Numbered from the stretch's first letter, positions 23,159 to 32,615 are shown. The stretch: 42,663 nt of DNA from a virus (IMGVR_UViG_3300011432_000028:1-42663), one strand, 5' to 3'. The notes: generated by a model not told the origin, from the letters alone. Numbers and translations are program-made.

Positions 23159-24139
23159 TTGCCAGCGGGACTCGGTGGTGGAGGTAAGGTAGGACTCGCA
23201 CATGAGACGACGATGGGTACGTATGTAGCTCCAACCATCTTCGTGCCTGTCCTTAGTGAATCGCTGAAGTATACTGAGGAGAAATACTACTCTGAGCAGA
23301 TTCGTCAGCAAACGATTGTTTCCGATGTGAAGTCGGGTTACTACCACGCTGAGGGTGATATTGAGCTTGAAGTCGATCCAACCAACATGCCATACTGGTT
23401 GCACGCTTCTCGTCATACGCCTTCGTTTGCAGCGGGTGTCTACACCTATGTCCCGTCATCGGCGGGATCAGCATCGACGGCAGCAGGTGTCACTAGCCCG
23501 AAGACACTTTCGATCACCGTTGTCCGTAACGATGTGGTCTTTGGATACACAGGATGTACGGTCGGCGGCTTTGAATTCATGATCGAAGATGGCGTTCTCA
23601 AGTGCACGATGAACGTGCTCGGGATTGCCGAGGCTGTGCAGGCTACTCCGTCGCCCACGTGGGTTGCAGCCGATCTCCTCGGTGCCGACGCTCACCGTGT
23701 TTACCTCGCAGCGTCCGCAGCGGCTCCGACGTTCGGAGCAGTCGATATTAACTTCAACGGCTTCACCTTCCGTATGAACTACAATGCTGAAGCGCAGAAC
23801 CGTATCCATGCAGCACGTTCGGCAAGCTACGTCTCGTTCGGAATCACGGAAGCCGAAGTCGAGTCCGAACTGGACTTCCTTGATCGTACCGACTATGACA
23901 ACTTCGTCAACAATACACAGCGAGCCATTAAGCTTGAATCGCTGAATGGTGGAGCAACCTTCGCAGCATCGACTAGCGGAATTGCTCTGCAAGCCAACCG
24001 CGTGAGCTATGACGCTTACGATATCGGTCTTGAAGGAATGGGTGACCTGATCATGGCAGGCTTCACCGGCCGCATGATTGGTATTGCCGCAGGCGATGCC
24101 TATTCCATCAAGGTTAAGTCACCTACCACTATCACGTAG
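23159..24139 (+). CDS. Major tail tube protein
   Basis: This gene encodes 326 residues from a TTG, with GAAGGAGGTG upstream inside the preceding gene. The N-terminus (KVGLAHETTMGTYVAPTIFV) is typical of phage tail tube proteins, and two beta-sandwich halves follow, the first with ITVVRNDVVFGYTGCTVGGF and the second with GAVDINFNGFTFRMNYNAEA. Length suits a two-domain tube subunit. The place between terminator-like and chaperone genes agrees. Subunits would stack into the non-contractile tail tube. Confidence 0.82.
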   Translation: MPAGLGGGGKVGLAHETTMGTYVAPTIFVPVLSESLKYTEEKYYSEQIRQQTIVSDVKSGYYHAEGDIELEVDPTNMPYWLHASRHTPSFAAGVYTYVPSSAGSASTAAGVTSPKTLSITVVRNDVVFGYTGCTVGGFEFMIEDGVLKCTMNVLGIAEAVQATPSPTWVAADLLGADAHRVYLAASAAAPTFGAVDINFNGFTFRMNYNAEAQNRIHAARSASYVSFGITEAEVESELDFLDRTDYDNFVNNTQRAIKLESLNGGATFAASTSGIALQANRVSYDAYDIGLEGMGDLIMAGFTGRMIGIAAGDAYSIKVKSPTTIT

Positions 24140-24159
24140 TAAAAGGAGAGAACAACAAC

Positions 24160-24624
24160 ATGCCACAGGCAACTGTTAGTCAGGATAAGACTCGCCGTGA
24201 ACTAAGATCATGTCCGCCCGATGGATTCGTTGAGCTACGTACACTGTCATTCCACGAGATGAATACGCGGTCAGACATTGCTTCACGGATGTATTCGGAA
24301 CAGAAGCCTAACGTCAAGAAACCAAAGGAAGAGGTTGTCCGAGGTTATCTTGAGATCATGAACGTTGCAGTTACGGAGTTTGAGTTCCGCAACTGTATCA
24401 CCGATCACAACCTTGAAGACGAGAATGGTCAACTCATCGACTTTACTCGACCTATGCAGGCATGGAGACTTGATCCAAAGGTCGGTCAGGAAATCAGCAA
24501 GTATATCGATGAGCTTAACAACTTTGATGATGAGGAGGAGGATCTAGACCCTTTGGTAATGCCGCATTTCTCATCCTCACCGGACGAGGAGAGTTTGCGG
24601 AATCCTACTACGGTCGAGACGTAG
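24160..24624 (+). CDS. Tail assembly chaperone, unshifted form (gpG-like)
   Basis: This gene encodes 154 residues. It follows AAAAGGAGAG, lies directly before the tape measure gene and ends in an acidic tail (NNFDDEEEDLDP...). It is not related by visible motif to lambda G, but the place, size and the frameshift site near its 3' end define it as the G part of a G/G-T chaperone pair that coats the tape measure protein before tail assembly. A fraction of ribosomes would shift at 24549-24555 and continue to 24842. Confidence 0.78.
   Translation: MPQATVSQDKTRRELRSCPPDGFVELRTLSFHEMNTRSDIASRMYSEQKPNVKKPKEEVVRGYLEIMNVAVTEFEFRNCITDHNLEDENGQLIDFTRPMQAWRLDPKVGQEISKYIDELNNFDDEEEDLDPLVMPHFSSSPDEESLRNPTTVET
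24549..24555 (+). promoter_or_regulatory. Programmed -1 ribosomal frameshift site
   Basis: The heptamer C CCT TTG fits X-XXY-YYZ exactly, with zero-frame codons GAC CCT TTG becoming CCC TTT after a -1 slip. It lies inside the only stretch (24534-24624) where both the zero and the -1 frame are open. A short hairpin (TCCTC/GAGGA) lies about 16 bases downstream. Confidence 0.7.
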
Positions 24625-24842
24625 TAATTGAAGCGTATCGCTGGTTACGATACGCTGCACTATGTAAGTCATTGCATGTACTCCCTCGGTCGGGAGGGGT
24701 CTTGGATCAACCTGCACCTGAAGTTCTCAGACTCGAAAGAATGCTCGACGCCTACGCCAAGTGGGAAGAACGCGAGACTAAAAAGTCTGAGACTCGTACT
24801 AAAAACCGAAAGCGTCACGAACGTATCGAGGTGACTGACTAA
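24549..24842 (+). CDS. Tail assembly chaperone extension (T domain, by -1 frameshift)
   Basis: In the -1 frame the sequence stays open from 24534 to a TAA at 24840-24842. It encodes about 96 residues beyond the slip: FGNAAFLILTGRGEFAESYY, then GRDVVIEAYRWLRYAALCKS, then a basic helical tail (AKWEERETKKSETRTKNRKR). There is no sensible independent start, so it should be made only as a fusion of about 227 residues with the gene at 24160. Known T domains bind the tape measure protein. A separate TTG-initiated frame in the same DNA is the wrong reading. Confidence 0.75.
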   Translation, partial: PFGNAAFLILTGRGEFAESYYGRDVVIEAYRWLRYAALCKSLHVLPRSGGVLDQPAPEVLRLERMLDAYAKWEERETKKSETRTKNRKRHERIEVTD

Positions 24843-24875
24843 TGTGTTGGTCTAACTCCTACGGAGCTATTTAAC

Positions 24876-27800
24876 ATGCCAATGCGCGTAGGCGAAATGA
24901 TGGTCGTCATCAGGGCGCAGGATTTCGCCTCGCGTACCCTTCGTCGTGTCGGCACAGAGATGTCGCATCTCAACCGGATGCAGGCACTACAGCGTGAGCA
25001 GATGCGACTTGATCAGCGTCGTGGTCGTGCCAATTTCCAGACCCGACAGTTGATGGATACACAGCGCAACTTGAAGTTGCTGCAACATCAAATTGACCTT
25101 GAGCAGCGTCTCAGCCGAATACGTAGGGGCACACCGGCACAGTTGCAGTTTGGGCCAGGTGGCGCAACTATGGGTAAAGCTGTACCCCCACGCCTTGTCA
25201 CCGGGCAATTCATCTCGCAACGAGAAGTTGATCAGCTAGATAAATCACTAGCTGATGTACAAGCACGTGTTGCGAAGATGCCAAGTCTATTTCGTAACCT
25301 CGGTAGTAGCTCAAAAGACCTAGCTGCTAGACAGGCTGATGTCAGTCTTGCTACAAAGAAAGCTGCTGACGCCTATAGACAATTGCGCCCTGAGTTACAT
25401 TTCATAGCCTCTGATCAAGAGGTACTTAATAACGCACTACGTGCCGCACCTATTGAACGGTGGCAGCAGATCGGTCATACCTTATCTGGTATTGGCCGTA
25501 CTATGCAGTTGTTCGGGGCTATCGGTACAGTTTCACTCGGTCTAGCTGCAAAGACTGCCGCCGACTTTGGTACGTCGATCTCACTAGCAGCAACACAGGC
25601 AAGAGATATTAATGCTCCGATCTCTCAAATAGCTGTGCGTACTGAGCAGCTTACCAATGGGCTGCAAAAGAATGGACAGCAGATCGAAGGCGTCCTTGGC
25701 CTGATGCAGAAGTACCCTGCCTCTGCGGAAGAGATGAGTGCTGCATCATACGAGATTTTCTCCTCCATGAACCTTGAGCGCAATGGAGTCATGGATGTTG
25801 CTAAGGGTCTTGAGTTGTTGGAGAACGCGAATCAGATCGCAGTAGCAGGTGGTGGTGATCTGGAAGAAGCTACCAGCGCCATGATCACGGTGCTCAACAA
25901 CTTCGATCCACAACTTAAAAATACAACCGAGAACTTCGATACGATGTTCGACATCGTGAGATTCGGTCGTATGCGACTTGCCGACTTCAACATCATGATG
26001 AACAAGATTGCCCCGGCAGCAGCCGATGCAGGCAACACGCTTGAAGATGTCGGTGGCGCTATGGCGTTCTTGACTACCAACATGCCTTCGCAGCGCATGG
26101 TGGCTACGGGTATCTCTCGTCTCATGGAGGCACTGCGTAACCCCGATGTTGTCGAAGGACTCAAAATATTCGGAGTCAACGCCAAGGATGCAACAGGCAA
26201 GCTACGTCCACTCGATGAATTGCTAGAGAGTATCGCGCAGAGATTCCCTGAGCTACGTACAGGCCAGAAGAGTGCGGCTGAGTTCTTCCGTGAAATCTCC
26301 GCAGCGGGTCGTGGTGGCGGTCGTGGACAGTTGTTTACGGCAGAGGGTCGTCGTGCATTCAGTCTTATCATGCACAATATGGATGCGTACCTTGCTCGCC
26401 AGGGACAGATTGAGAAAAACACAGGTGAGTTCGGCAATACTCTTGCGGCACAGATGAAGACTATTGGTATCCAGTGGGGGATATTCACAAACCAGCTTCG
26501 GAGCCTCTTCATCGTTATCGGTACTGAAGCAATACCCGTATTCGTGCAGATCGGCGGTGCGATTCAAAAGTTCGTTAAATGGTTCCGCGAACTTGACAAA
26601 GAAACCCGTGGACAGATCGTTCGATGGGCGGTCTACATCTCAGTCGGTACACTTCTCAGCGGTGTCTTTCTTGCCATCGCGGGAAGCGTGATCTCCTTCG
26701 TGAATAGCATGAGGCTGCTATCGATGGGTAGCTCCGGTGCTATTACACAGATGGGAATCCTGGGTAAGATCGTCAAGGGACTGGCAGCATTCGCCGCTAT
26801 CAAGTTGACAATCAAAGCAATGTGGGGCGGCGATCTCAGCGCAATCGACTTCATCAAGGCGGCACTAGCAGGTGGATTGCTTGGCGCACGTTTCGGGCCA
26901 GCAGGTGCAGTTCTAGGAGCTATCACTTTACCTGTGATGCTCAAAATAATGTCAGACAAGGCTAATCAAACACCTATCCAAGCTAAGTATGAACAGTATG
27001 TGAATGAAGCTAAGAAAGGCCAGAATCTTCTCCGACAGGCTTTCGACCCTGATGTGTTCGGTCTGTTCGATCTTAGTGCAGCCGCTCCCGAACGTACACA
27101 GAAATTTTGGAAGGGTAATATCCAATCTTTCAAGGAATTCCGTAAGGAATTCTTGGCTCATAAGAAGGCAATGGCTGACGCTAAGAAGATCGTTGCCCCT
27201 GGTGATCCGGGCTTTTGGGATACAAGAGAAGCAGCAGCAAGTCAGAAAGAGCACAATAAGGCAGTCAAAACAGGTGAAGACGCTCTCAAGAAATATTATG
27301 ATCAACTGCAAAAAGGTCGAAGTGCATTGAAGCAGTATGGTCAATCCATGAAGCAGTGGAATGCACAGCTTGTACAAGCTACTGAGCAAGCGACTACACA
27401 AGTCATGCAATCACTCCGTAGTATGTGGGATCAGATGCTACAGGAGAATGAATCCGCCTTTGGCGAACTATTCCAGGGGCCGTGGCTTACATCTGAGACA
27501 TTCGATATTGCGAAGGAATGGGGTATCACTCCTCGCATCCAAGATTTGATTAAAGACCTACATCAGCAGAATGCACAGTTTGCTACTTGGCGTCAATCAC
27601 TCGACAAGTTGATGAAGCGTGGCTTGCCAGATGAATTCATAGATGAGCTACGTGCTATGGGGCCAGAGGAAGGTCAGGCTCTCATTGACAATATTCTTGG
27701 CGCTAAACCCGCACAGGTGCAAAAGTTGATTGGTGAGTGGAAGCGGAAGAATGCTCAGATCAAGCAGGCTACCAAGATGGACTTTACCCAGGAGATCAAC

Positions 27801-28175
27801 CAGTTCAAGAAAGCTGGCGGTGACATGGGTAAGGCTATCATCGAAGGATTCCAGTCTGCACAAGTGGGTCTGTGGTTCGATGGTTGGGTCAAGGGTACAT
27901 TCCCCGGTGTCATCAACTCCGCAGTCAATCAAGCTATTAGCGACTGGCGGAAGACTAATCCTCCTCCTGTGAAGCCTCCTCCCCCACCTGTGAAGCCTAG
28001 AGTTCCTACATCTACTACAGGTGGAAGCGTTACCAATGATAACTCTCGCAATATCACTGTGACAATGCCTGGTCACGATTCGTCAGCAACAGCAATTGCT
28101 ATGAACAACGCTGAGGTACGACGTAGAGCATTCATCTTGGCAAGCAAACTTAAGAGCGTGTTGGGCACTAACTAG
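24876..28175 (+). CDS. Tape measure protein
   Basis: This gene encodes 1099 residues and follows GGAG. It sets tail length and is ejected ahead of the DNA. Residues 1-130 form coiled coils; about 205-530 match the phage tail tape measure core family (TAADFGTSISLAATQARDIN, LADFNIMMNKIAPAAADAGN, SAAEFFREISAAGRGGG); about 590-720 hold several hydrophobic segments (YISVGTLLSGVFLAIAGSVI, AALAGGLLGARFGPAGAVLG). The C-terminal third is helical and Gln-rich with a KPPPPPVKP stretch. A tail of the order of 160 nm follows from the usual 1.5 angstroms per residue; this is an estimate. Confidence 0.93.
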   Translation: MPMRVGEMMVVIRAQDFASRTLRRVGTEMSHLNRMQALQREQMRLDQRRGRANFQTRQLMDTQRNLKLLQHQIDLEQRLSRIRRGTPAQLQFGPGGATMGKAVPPRLVTGQFISQREVDQLDKSLADVQARVAKMPSLFRNLGSSSKDLAARQADVSLATKKAADAYRQLRPELHFIASDQEVLNNALRAAPIERWQQIGHTLSGIGRTMQLFGAIGTVSLGLAAKTAADFGTSISLAATQARDINAPISQIAVRTEQLTNGLQKNGQQIEGVLGLMQKYPASAEEMSAASYEIFSSMNLERNGVMDVAKGLELLENANQIAVAGGGDLEEATSAMITVLNNFDPQLKNTTENFDTMFDIVRFGRMRLADFNIMMNKIAPAAADAGNTLEDVGGAMAFLTTNMPSQRMVATGISRLMEALRNPDVVEGLKIFGVNAKDATGKLRPLDELLESIAQRFPELRTGQKSAAEFFREISAAGRGGGRGQLFTAEGRRAFSLIMHNMDAYLARQGQIEKNTGEFGNTLAAQMKTIGIQWGIFTNQLRSLFIVIGTEAIPVFVQIGGAIQKFVKWFRELDKETRGQIVRWAVYISVGTLLSGVFLAIAGSVISFVNSMRLLSMGSSGAITQMGILGKIVKGLAAFAAIKLTIKAMWGGDLSAIDFIKAALAGGLLGARFGPAGAVLGAITLPVMLKIMSDKANQTPIQAKYEQYVNEAKKGQNLLRQAFDPDVFGLFDLSAAAPERTQKFWKGNIQSFKEFRKEFLAHKKAMADAKKIVAPGDPGFWDTREAAASQKEHNKAVKTGEDALKKYYDQLQKGRSALKQYGQSMKQWNAQLVQATEQATTQVMQSLRSMWDQMLQENESAFGELFQGPWLTSETFDIAKEWGITPRIQDLIKDLHQQNAQFATWRQSLDKLMKRGLPDEFIDELRAMGPEEGQALIDNILGAKPAQVQKLIGEWKRKNAQIKQATKMDFTQEINQFKKAGGDMGKAIIEGFQSAQVGLWFDGWVKGTFPGVINSAVNQAISDWRKTNPPPVKPPPPPVKPRVPTSTTGGSVTNDNSRNITVTMPGHDSSATAIAMNNAEVRRRAFILASKLKSVLGTN

Positions 28176-28679
28176 ATGCTTACCAAGGTTGAGTTTATCC
28201 CGGTATCAGGTTCGACAGTGGTGTTCAACACTACTGATGGATCGGGCAACCATCTTCTTCCTCTTAGTACGTTTGATATTGTGACGAACATCGATCAACA
28301 CGACGCAAAGAAAATGGCAGCAGCAGGACAGTGGCCGACGTTCCACTACCCCGATGCTATGACGATCCATGCTGAGGGTCACATCCTGGGGGTTGGAGCA
28401 AGCGATGCAGCACGCGCGACAAGCTACATTACGCAGCGGCTTGCGTTGCTCGACGGTATCTTGCCTCCTGTGACGCTTTTGACTTCCCGTAAGCATGGTG
28501 TCCTACGTGTACGTATGGACGGTATGAGTGAAGATGCGGACGCCGACGTGGTGACTATTCAGCAATCTGTGCCGATGGCAGCATTGTTCCCTGCCAATTC
28601 GGAATTCATGATCACCTGGAAAGGCTTCCTGCCTTACTTCGTCGGTACGAGTTCTTCTACTAAGTATCAGCTAGGGTAA
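28176..28679 (+). CDS. Distal tail-like protein
   Basis: This gene encodes 167 residues starting right at the end of the tape measure gene. It is beta-rich (KVEFIPVSGSTVVFNTTDGS; SEFMITWKGFLPYF near the end) with a helical insert (ARATSYITQRLALLDGILPP). The length and the place directly after the tape measure suit a Dit-type hub ring protein. No decisive motif is visible. Confidence 0.6.
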   Translation: MLTKVEFIPVSGSTVVFNTTDGSGNHLLPLSTFDIVTNIDQHDAKKMAAAGQWPTFHYPDAMTIHAEGHILGVGASDAARATSYITQRLALLDGILPPVTLLTSRKHGVLRVRMDGMSEDADADVVTIQQSVPMAALFPANSEFMITWKGFLPYFVGTSSSTKYQLG

Positions 28680-28703
28680 CGTGATGGGTGTTATTACCTA
28701 ATC

Positions 28704-29936
28704 ATGGCCGACTGGTACGTTCGTATGATCGACCGCGCTCAGAACATCGTCGTGGGCGAATACTCACTCAATCCTACCTGTGAGGTTCGTAACTCTGAAC
28801 CCGGCGGATTTACAGGAGAACTTGCTCTCGGGCAATTGAAGCGTGGGAGTGAAGTTTTTGGGATAGGTCGAGACGAATTTGCTCCCTATCGAACAAACTA
28901 CGAACTATGGAGACAGTCTACGGGCAACGGTGTTTGCATTAGCGACGGGATGCTGACCTCGATCAACTTCAACAAGGATCGAGACACTGTGCTAATCTCA
29001 GGTAAGGACTGGATTCACTATTTGCAGCGAAGGATCTATCCATTTAAACCCGAAGGCTACATAGGATACGATGCTGCGGAACCTGAAATGTTTTGGGATG
29101 CTTGGCCTAAGCAATGGCCTACTATGGAAATCGGAGATCAAGATCCGATTGACATCGCTTATATTGTCAGAGATATCATCCGATCTATGAACAAGGGCAT
29201 TGCCATCGATCATGCTACCCTTGATGCTAATATCCCAATTGGCTATACATTGGGTGCGCCCCATATCACATTCAATATCCCACTGACAGAGCAGACTGGT
29301 AAATACAAAATCTACCCAGGTGATCAAACTTCAATCTTCGATCATCTGACCAGGCTGTCTGAGATGACGGACAAAGGCTTTGAGTTCGACATCTTACCAC
29401 TCTCACATGAGTTCAAACTATGGTGCCCTCGACGTACCCTAGCTAATGAGCCACCGTTCTACGGGTTCAGTCCATCGGACAACCCGGAAGGCGGACAGAT
29501 CACAGAGTTTGACTGGACGAATGATGGCCCTGAAGGTACCTACCTGATAGGACTGGGTACACGAGATACTACCCGCGTGGGTGCTATCTGGACTACTGAG
29601 GATAACGTCCAAGAATTCGGTCGGCTTGATAGAGTCTTCGACTTTGGTGCTCTGACAATCGAAGAGATGCTAGTCCAGATATTGAAAGACTTGGATTATC
29701 TGCATCCACAGAAGAAACTAAGTCTTCAGCTATTGAATCCTGAATTTCTAGTTCCCAACTTCTACACAGGCGGTCGTCCTCGCAATATCATGGGTACAAT
29801 GATTCATGTGGAGCACGATTTTACACCACTTCATCAGGTAGATGCATTCTTTAGAATCAATGCGATCAATTGGGAAGTCGATAAGAGCACGAACGAGTAC
29901 GTTAACTTAGAACTGGAAATGCACTATGATCCGTAG
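28704..29936 (+). CDS. Tail hub protein (ReqiPepy6 Gp37-like)
   Basis: This gene encodes 410 residues. The pattern at the start (YVRMIDRAQNIVVGEYSLNP, then EPGGFTGELALGQL, then YELWRQSTGNGVCISDGML) matches the siphovirus Gp37-like family, which has the baseplate hub (Tal/gp27) fold. Later parts include a KIYPGDQTSIFDHLTRLSEM helix and NLELEMHY at the end, as in hub domains. It would close the tail tube tip and support the adhesins. It overlaps the next gene by 11 bases. Confidence 0.75.
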   Translation: MADWYVRMIDRAQNIVVGEYSLNPTCEVRNSEPGGFTGELALGQLKRGSEVFGIGRDEFAPYRTNYELWRQSTGNGVCISDGMLTSINFNKDRDTVLISGKDWIHYLQRRIYPFKPEGYIGYDAAEPEMFWDAWPKQWPTMEIGDQDPIDIAYIVRDIIRSMNKGIAIDHATLDANIPIGYTLGAPHITFNIPLTEQTGKYKIYPGDQTSIFDHLTRLSEMTDKGFEFDILPLSHEFKLWCPRRTLANEPPFYGFSPSDNPEGGQITEFDWTNDGPEGTYLIGLGTRDTTRVGAIWTTEDNVQEFGRLDRVFDFGALTIEEMLVQILKDLDYLHPQKKLSLQLLNPEFLVPNFYTGGRPRNIMGTMIHVEHDFTPLHQVDAFFRINAINWEVDKSTNEYVNLELEMHYDP

Positions 29937-30504
29937 AAAATCTGTAGCTCCCATAACTGAAGTAGAGGCTCTACGAGATGAGATTGGTAGGCTGCGAAGA
30001 CAGGTCAGCAAGCTTGGACAAGCAGGCCCATCTACTATTCAAACAGAAAATAAGCTTAAGTCGATCAGTCCAGCGCAAGGCGAAGTCTTGTGGCATTGGC
30101 TATGGAATCGTGGGTACATCTGGCACAACCTGCAATGGCGTCCACTAGCTCCACCTACGTATCATATCAAGGTCTTCGCCGACGATCGAATTGGTATTGC
30201 TGGCGACGGTAGATTCAAATTCGCTGTATCTAGAGATATGGATGGATTCTTTCTGTACGATGCTGAAGCCTATATCACAGCCTCGGGTAGTGCCTCGGTA
30301 ATGATCCGTAATATCACGCAGGGCGTCGATATGCTATCGACTCCTCTAAACATTACTGGACTTCACGATGACGGAACCGCTACTATCAATCCTGCAACTA
30401 GTCAAGTAGCATGGAAAGACCAAATTGCTATCGACGTTGACGTACCGGGTATGGGCCTTGGTGTAATTCTCGTGTTCAATCCAGAGGACTTACAACATGC
30501 CTGA
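29926..30504 (+). CDS. Minor tail tip protein with coiled coil
   Basis: This gene encodes 192 residues. Residues 10-35 form a coiled coil (EVEALRDEIGRLRRQVSKLG), suggesting a trimer. Residues about 80-190 are beta (YHIKVFADDRIGIAGDGRFK, then DGFFLYDAEAYITASGSASV, then VMIRNITQGVDMLST), a pattern known from phage tip or receptor-binding proteins. Overlaps of 11 and 8 bases with its neighbours couple it to the hub and adhesin genes. Confidence 0.65.
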   Translation: MIRRKSVAPITEVEALRDEIGRLRRQVSKLGQAGPSTIQTENKLKSISPAQGEVLWHWLWNRGYIWHNLQWRPLAPPTYHIKVFADDRIGIAGDGRFKFAVSRDMDGFFLYDAEAYITASGSASVMIRNITQGVDMLSTPLNITGLHDDGTATINPATSQVAWKDQIAIDVDVPGMGLGVILVFNPEDLQHA

Positions 30505-31126
30505 TATTCGCAACACAGGAACCATCAAAGATACTTTTAATCGTCCAGACGAGAATCCCATAGCATTTCCCTGGACACGTAATTGGTCAGGCGCAAATAT
30601 TACATCATGTGAGCTTCGGGGCAGTCATATCGGTAGCCCTTCCATTAACCCCTCTACTTCTGCACAGTCATTCTACAGCGTAGAAAGTTATACTAACGAC
30701 GAGATCGAGATATGGGCAAAAGCCAGAGGTAATGCACCATTGCAGGAGTCATATCGAATCGGACTGTGCGATGATGCGTCAGGCATGAATGGTTACGTAC
30801 TACGATGCACGAATCCGGTAGGCGACGATCATTGGGAAATTCGTAAGTACACAGGTGGAACATTTACCACGGTTGCACTCGAAGATTTCGGTCTTCCCTC
30901 GGATGGTCATCTTGTCTTGATACAGTTAGATGCCACACACGTCCGAGCATATCTGAGTACCAATAATGGCAACGATTGGACTAACATCGTCTCGGTTGCC
31001 GATACTACCTATCGGAGCAACCTTTTTCTTCATCTCGGCGCTAACGGCGCAGCGCCATCATGGGACGACGTAGGTGGAGGCATTGAGGATTTCGTTCCTC
31101 AGATATATCGCAGGCCGAACGAATAA
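30497..31126 (+). CDS. ConA-like tail adhesin
   Basis: This gene encodes 209 residues. A single jelly-roll domain is predicted: DTFNRPDENPI start, SYRIGLCDDASGMNGYVLRC strands, HVRAYLSTNNGNDW, and a final SWDDVGGGIEDF. The start and end parallel the protein at 9944-10579. It is the last tail gene and so a candidate receptor-binding protein. It begins inside the previous gene (8-base overlap). Confidence 0.65.
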   Translation: MPDIRNTGTIKDTFNRPDENPIAFPWTRNWSGANITSCELRGSHIGSPSINPSTSAQSFYSVESYTNDEIEIWAKARGNAPLQESYRIGLCDDASGMNGYVLRCTNPVGDDHWEIRKYTGGTFTTVALEDFGLPSDGHLVLIQLDATHVRAYLSTNNGNDWTNIVSVADTTYRSNLFLHLGANGAAPSWDDVGGGIEDFVPQIYRRPNE

Positions 31127-31137
31127 GGGGAGTGGGT

Positions 31138-31758
31138 ATGAGTGAACACGTGGGAGCGAGCCAAGGCCCCGCAACAGATAGGTTCAACGCGCCTGTCATC
31201 GACCCAACCGCAAATGTTCTGCAACTTGTTGAAGCGTCGATTAAGCGCCTGGACGATCTCGCGCTGGCTGCGAAGGAACACAACGCGGAGGTGCTCCGAC
31301 TTCGTGGTGAACAGCGACAGCATGACTTAGAGCACGTAAAGGAAATTGGTGAACTTCGCGCATATCATGCACAGGAACTTCGTAGAGCTGAGGCAGAGCG
31401 TATCGATGCTATTCGCTCCGTCGATGTCGGGAACGTGCAGCGAGCAGCCGAGGTACAGGCGACTCAGGCTTCGGCACTTGCGGCACAGGTGGTAGCTTCG
31501 GCTGAGGCACTACGTAATCAGGTTGCATCAGCGGCAAGCGCAGCTTCGATTGCGCTAGCAGCCGCATTGGAACCAGTACAGAAAGATATCGCTGATCTTA
31601 GACGTGCTCAGTATGAAGCACAAGGCCAGAAGGCGCAGGTAGTCGAAACAAGAGCATCGTCGTCCGCAATTTGGGGCTACGTCGTTGGAGCCATTGGAGC
31701 TATTATCGGTGTAGCTTCACTGCTTATCGTTGTCCTCGCAAATAACCCGTCCGGATAG
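31138..31758 (+). CDS. Coiled-coil protein with C-terminal membrane anchor
   Basis: This gene encodes 206 residues. The ATG at 31138 has GGGGAG upstream; a GTG six bases earlier is less likely. Residues about 28-160 are almost wholly coiled coil (KEIGELRAYHAQELRRAEAE), and residues about 180-200 form one membrane span (YVVGAIGAIIGVASLLIVVL). It lies at the head of the lysis block. It could be a spanin-like or holin-accessory protein; no catalytic motif is present. Confidence 0.7.
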   Translation: MSEHVGASQGPATDRFNAPVIDPTANVLQLVEASIKRLDDLALAAKEHNAEVLRLRGEQRQHDLEHVKEIGELRAYHAQELRRAEAERIDAIRSVDVGNVQRAAEVQATQASALAAQVVASAEALRNQVASAASAASIALAAALEPVQKDIADLRRAQYEAQGQKAQVVETRASSSAIWGYVVGAIGAIIGVASLLIVVLANNPSG

Positions 31759-31769
31759 GTAGGAGAGTT

Positions 31770-32615
31770 ATGCTAACCGAACGTCAATTCCCCTGGACTA
31801 GTCCATACGGTCTAGCTGAAGGGCCACTTAAATCAAAAGGCCCCACAGCGGAGGCACTTAAACGCTTCTTCGGTCGTATTGGGAAACTAGAATGGCGAGA
31901 CTATGATCAGCACTACAACAAAGAGCTATGGGATCTAGTAGCTGATCTCAAAGTTAACCAGGGTATCCTCAAGAAGAGTGATCCACGAGACGGCTCCTAC
32001 GGCAAGGCTGTGTGGGAGCACATTCGCACCAGAAAAGTACCACCTGGCAAACCCAACTCAGGTGAGTATGCAATAGACTTCTACTCGCGCAAAATCGTAA
32101 AGGACGAGGCAGGTGAGCTATCGGGATCAAACGATATTCAAAAAGTACAGTTCTTCATTAATGAGTTCTGGCGCATCGCTATCGCTAACAGAGGTATCTG
32201 GCACTATTCACAGAACCGACCATTCGATTCCACTGTCGATCCTTCACGTGGTGGGTATAGCGATTGTTCAGCGATGATCGTACAGGCGCATAGGTATGCA
32301 CAAGAGAAGTCCGGGATCGAAGTACCTGATCCTGCAAGATGGAAATACGGTGGGTATGGAAATACAGATTGGTATGAAGACGATTGGCCTAAGATCGGAG
32401 CACCATTTCGTGTAGGCGATCTAGCCCATTTCCACTCGTCTCGCCATGTGATAGAATGTATTAAGCCCGGAAATTTCGACACTGCCCATTGGGGGTCGAA
32501 TGGATCGGAGGCTGCTCCCGAGCTACTTACCTCTCTACGAAGTTACTATCGGTTCCCCGACGAATATATGTTCACGGTTCGTCCACCACTTACGAAGGAG
32601 GAAACAAATGCTTGA
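31770..32615 (+). CDS. Endolysin, NlpC/P60-like peptidase
   Basis: This gene encodes 281 residues. The N-terminal 90 residues look like a peptidoglycan-binding or repeat domain (LKRFFGRIGKLEWRDYDQHY, LWDLVADLKVNQGI). The C-terminal domain has the NlpC/P60-like order: candidate nucleophile Cys166 in GGYSDCSAM, His226 in FHSSRHVIECI, and His240 in AHWGSNG. Such enzymes cut peptide bonds in the cell wall stem peptide. There is no signal peptide, so release needs a holin, and holin-like genes follow. AGGAGAG precedes the ATG. Confidence 0.75.
   Translation: MLTERQFPWTSPYGLAEGPLKSKGPTAEALKRFFGRIGKLEWRDYDQHYNKELWDLVADLKVNQGILKKSDPRDGSYGKAVWEHIRTRKVPPGKPNSGEYAIDFYSRKIVKDEAGELSGSNDIQKVQFFINEFWRIAIANRGIWHYSQNRPFDSTVDPSRGGYSDCSAMIVQAHRYAQEKSGIEVPDPARWKYGGYGNTDWYEDDWPKIGAPFRVGDLAHFHSSRHVIECIKPGNFDTAHWGSNGSEAAPELLTSLRSYYRFPDEYMFTVRPPLTKEETNA

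Noticed and set aside
23468-23992. 174-codon minus-strand frame
   Set aside because: It lies within the tail tube gene; cysteine- and arginine-rich composition is that of an antisense reading.
24628-24834. 68-codon frame with TTG start after the tail chaperone
   Set aside because: The same DNA is better explained by the -1 frame that is open from the slippery heptamer to 24842 and carries T-domain-like sequence.
25832-26512. 226-codon minus-strand frame
   Set aside because: It lies wholly inside the tape measure gene and is Ser/Pro/Arg-rich with no sensible start or neighbours.
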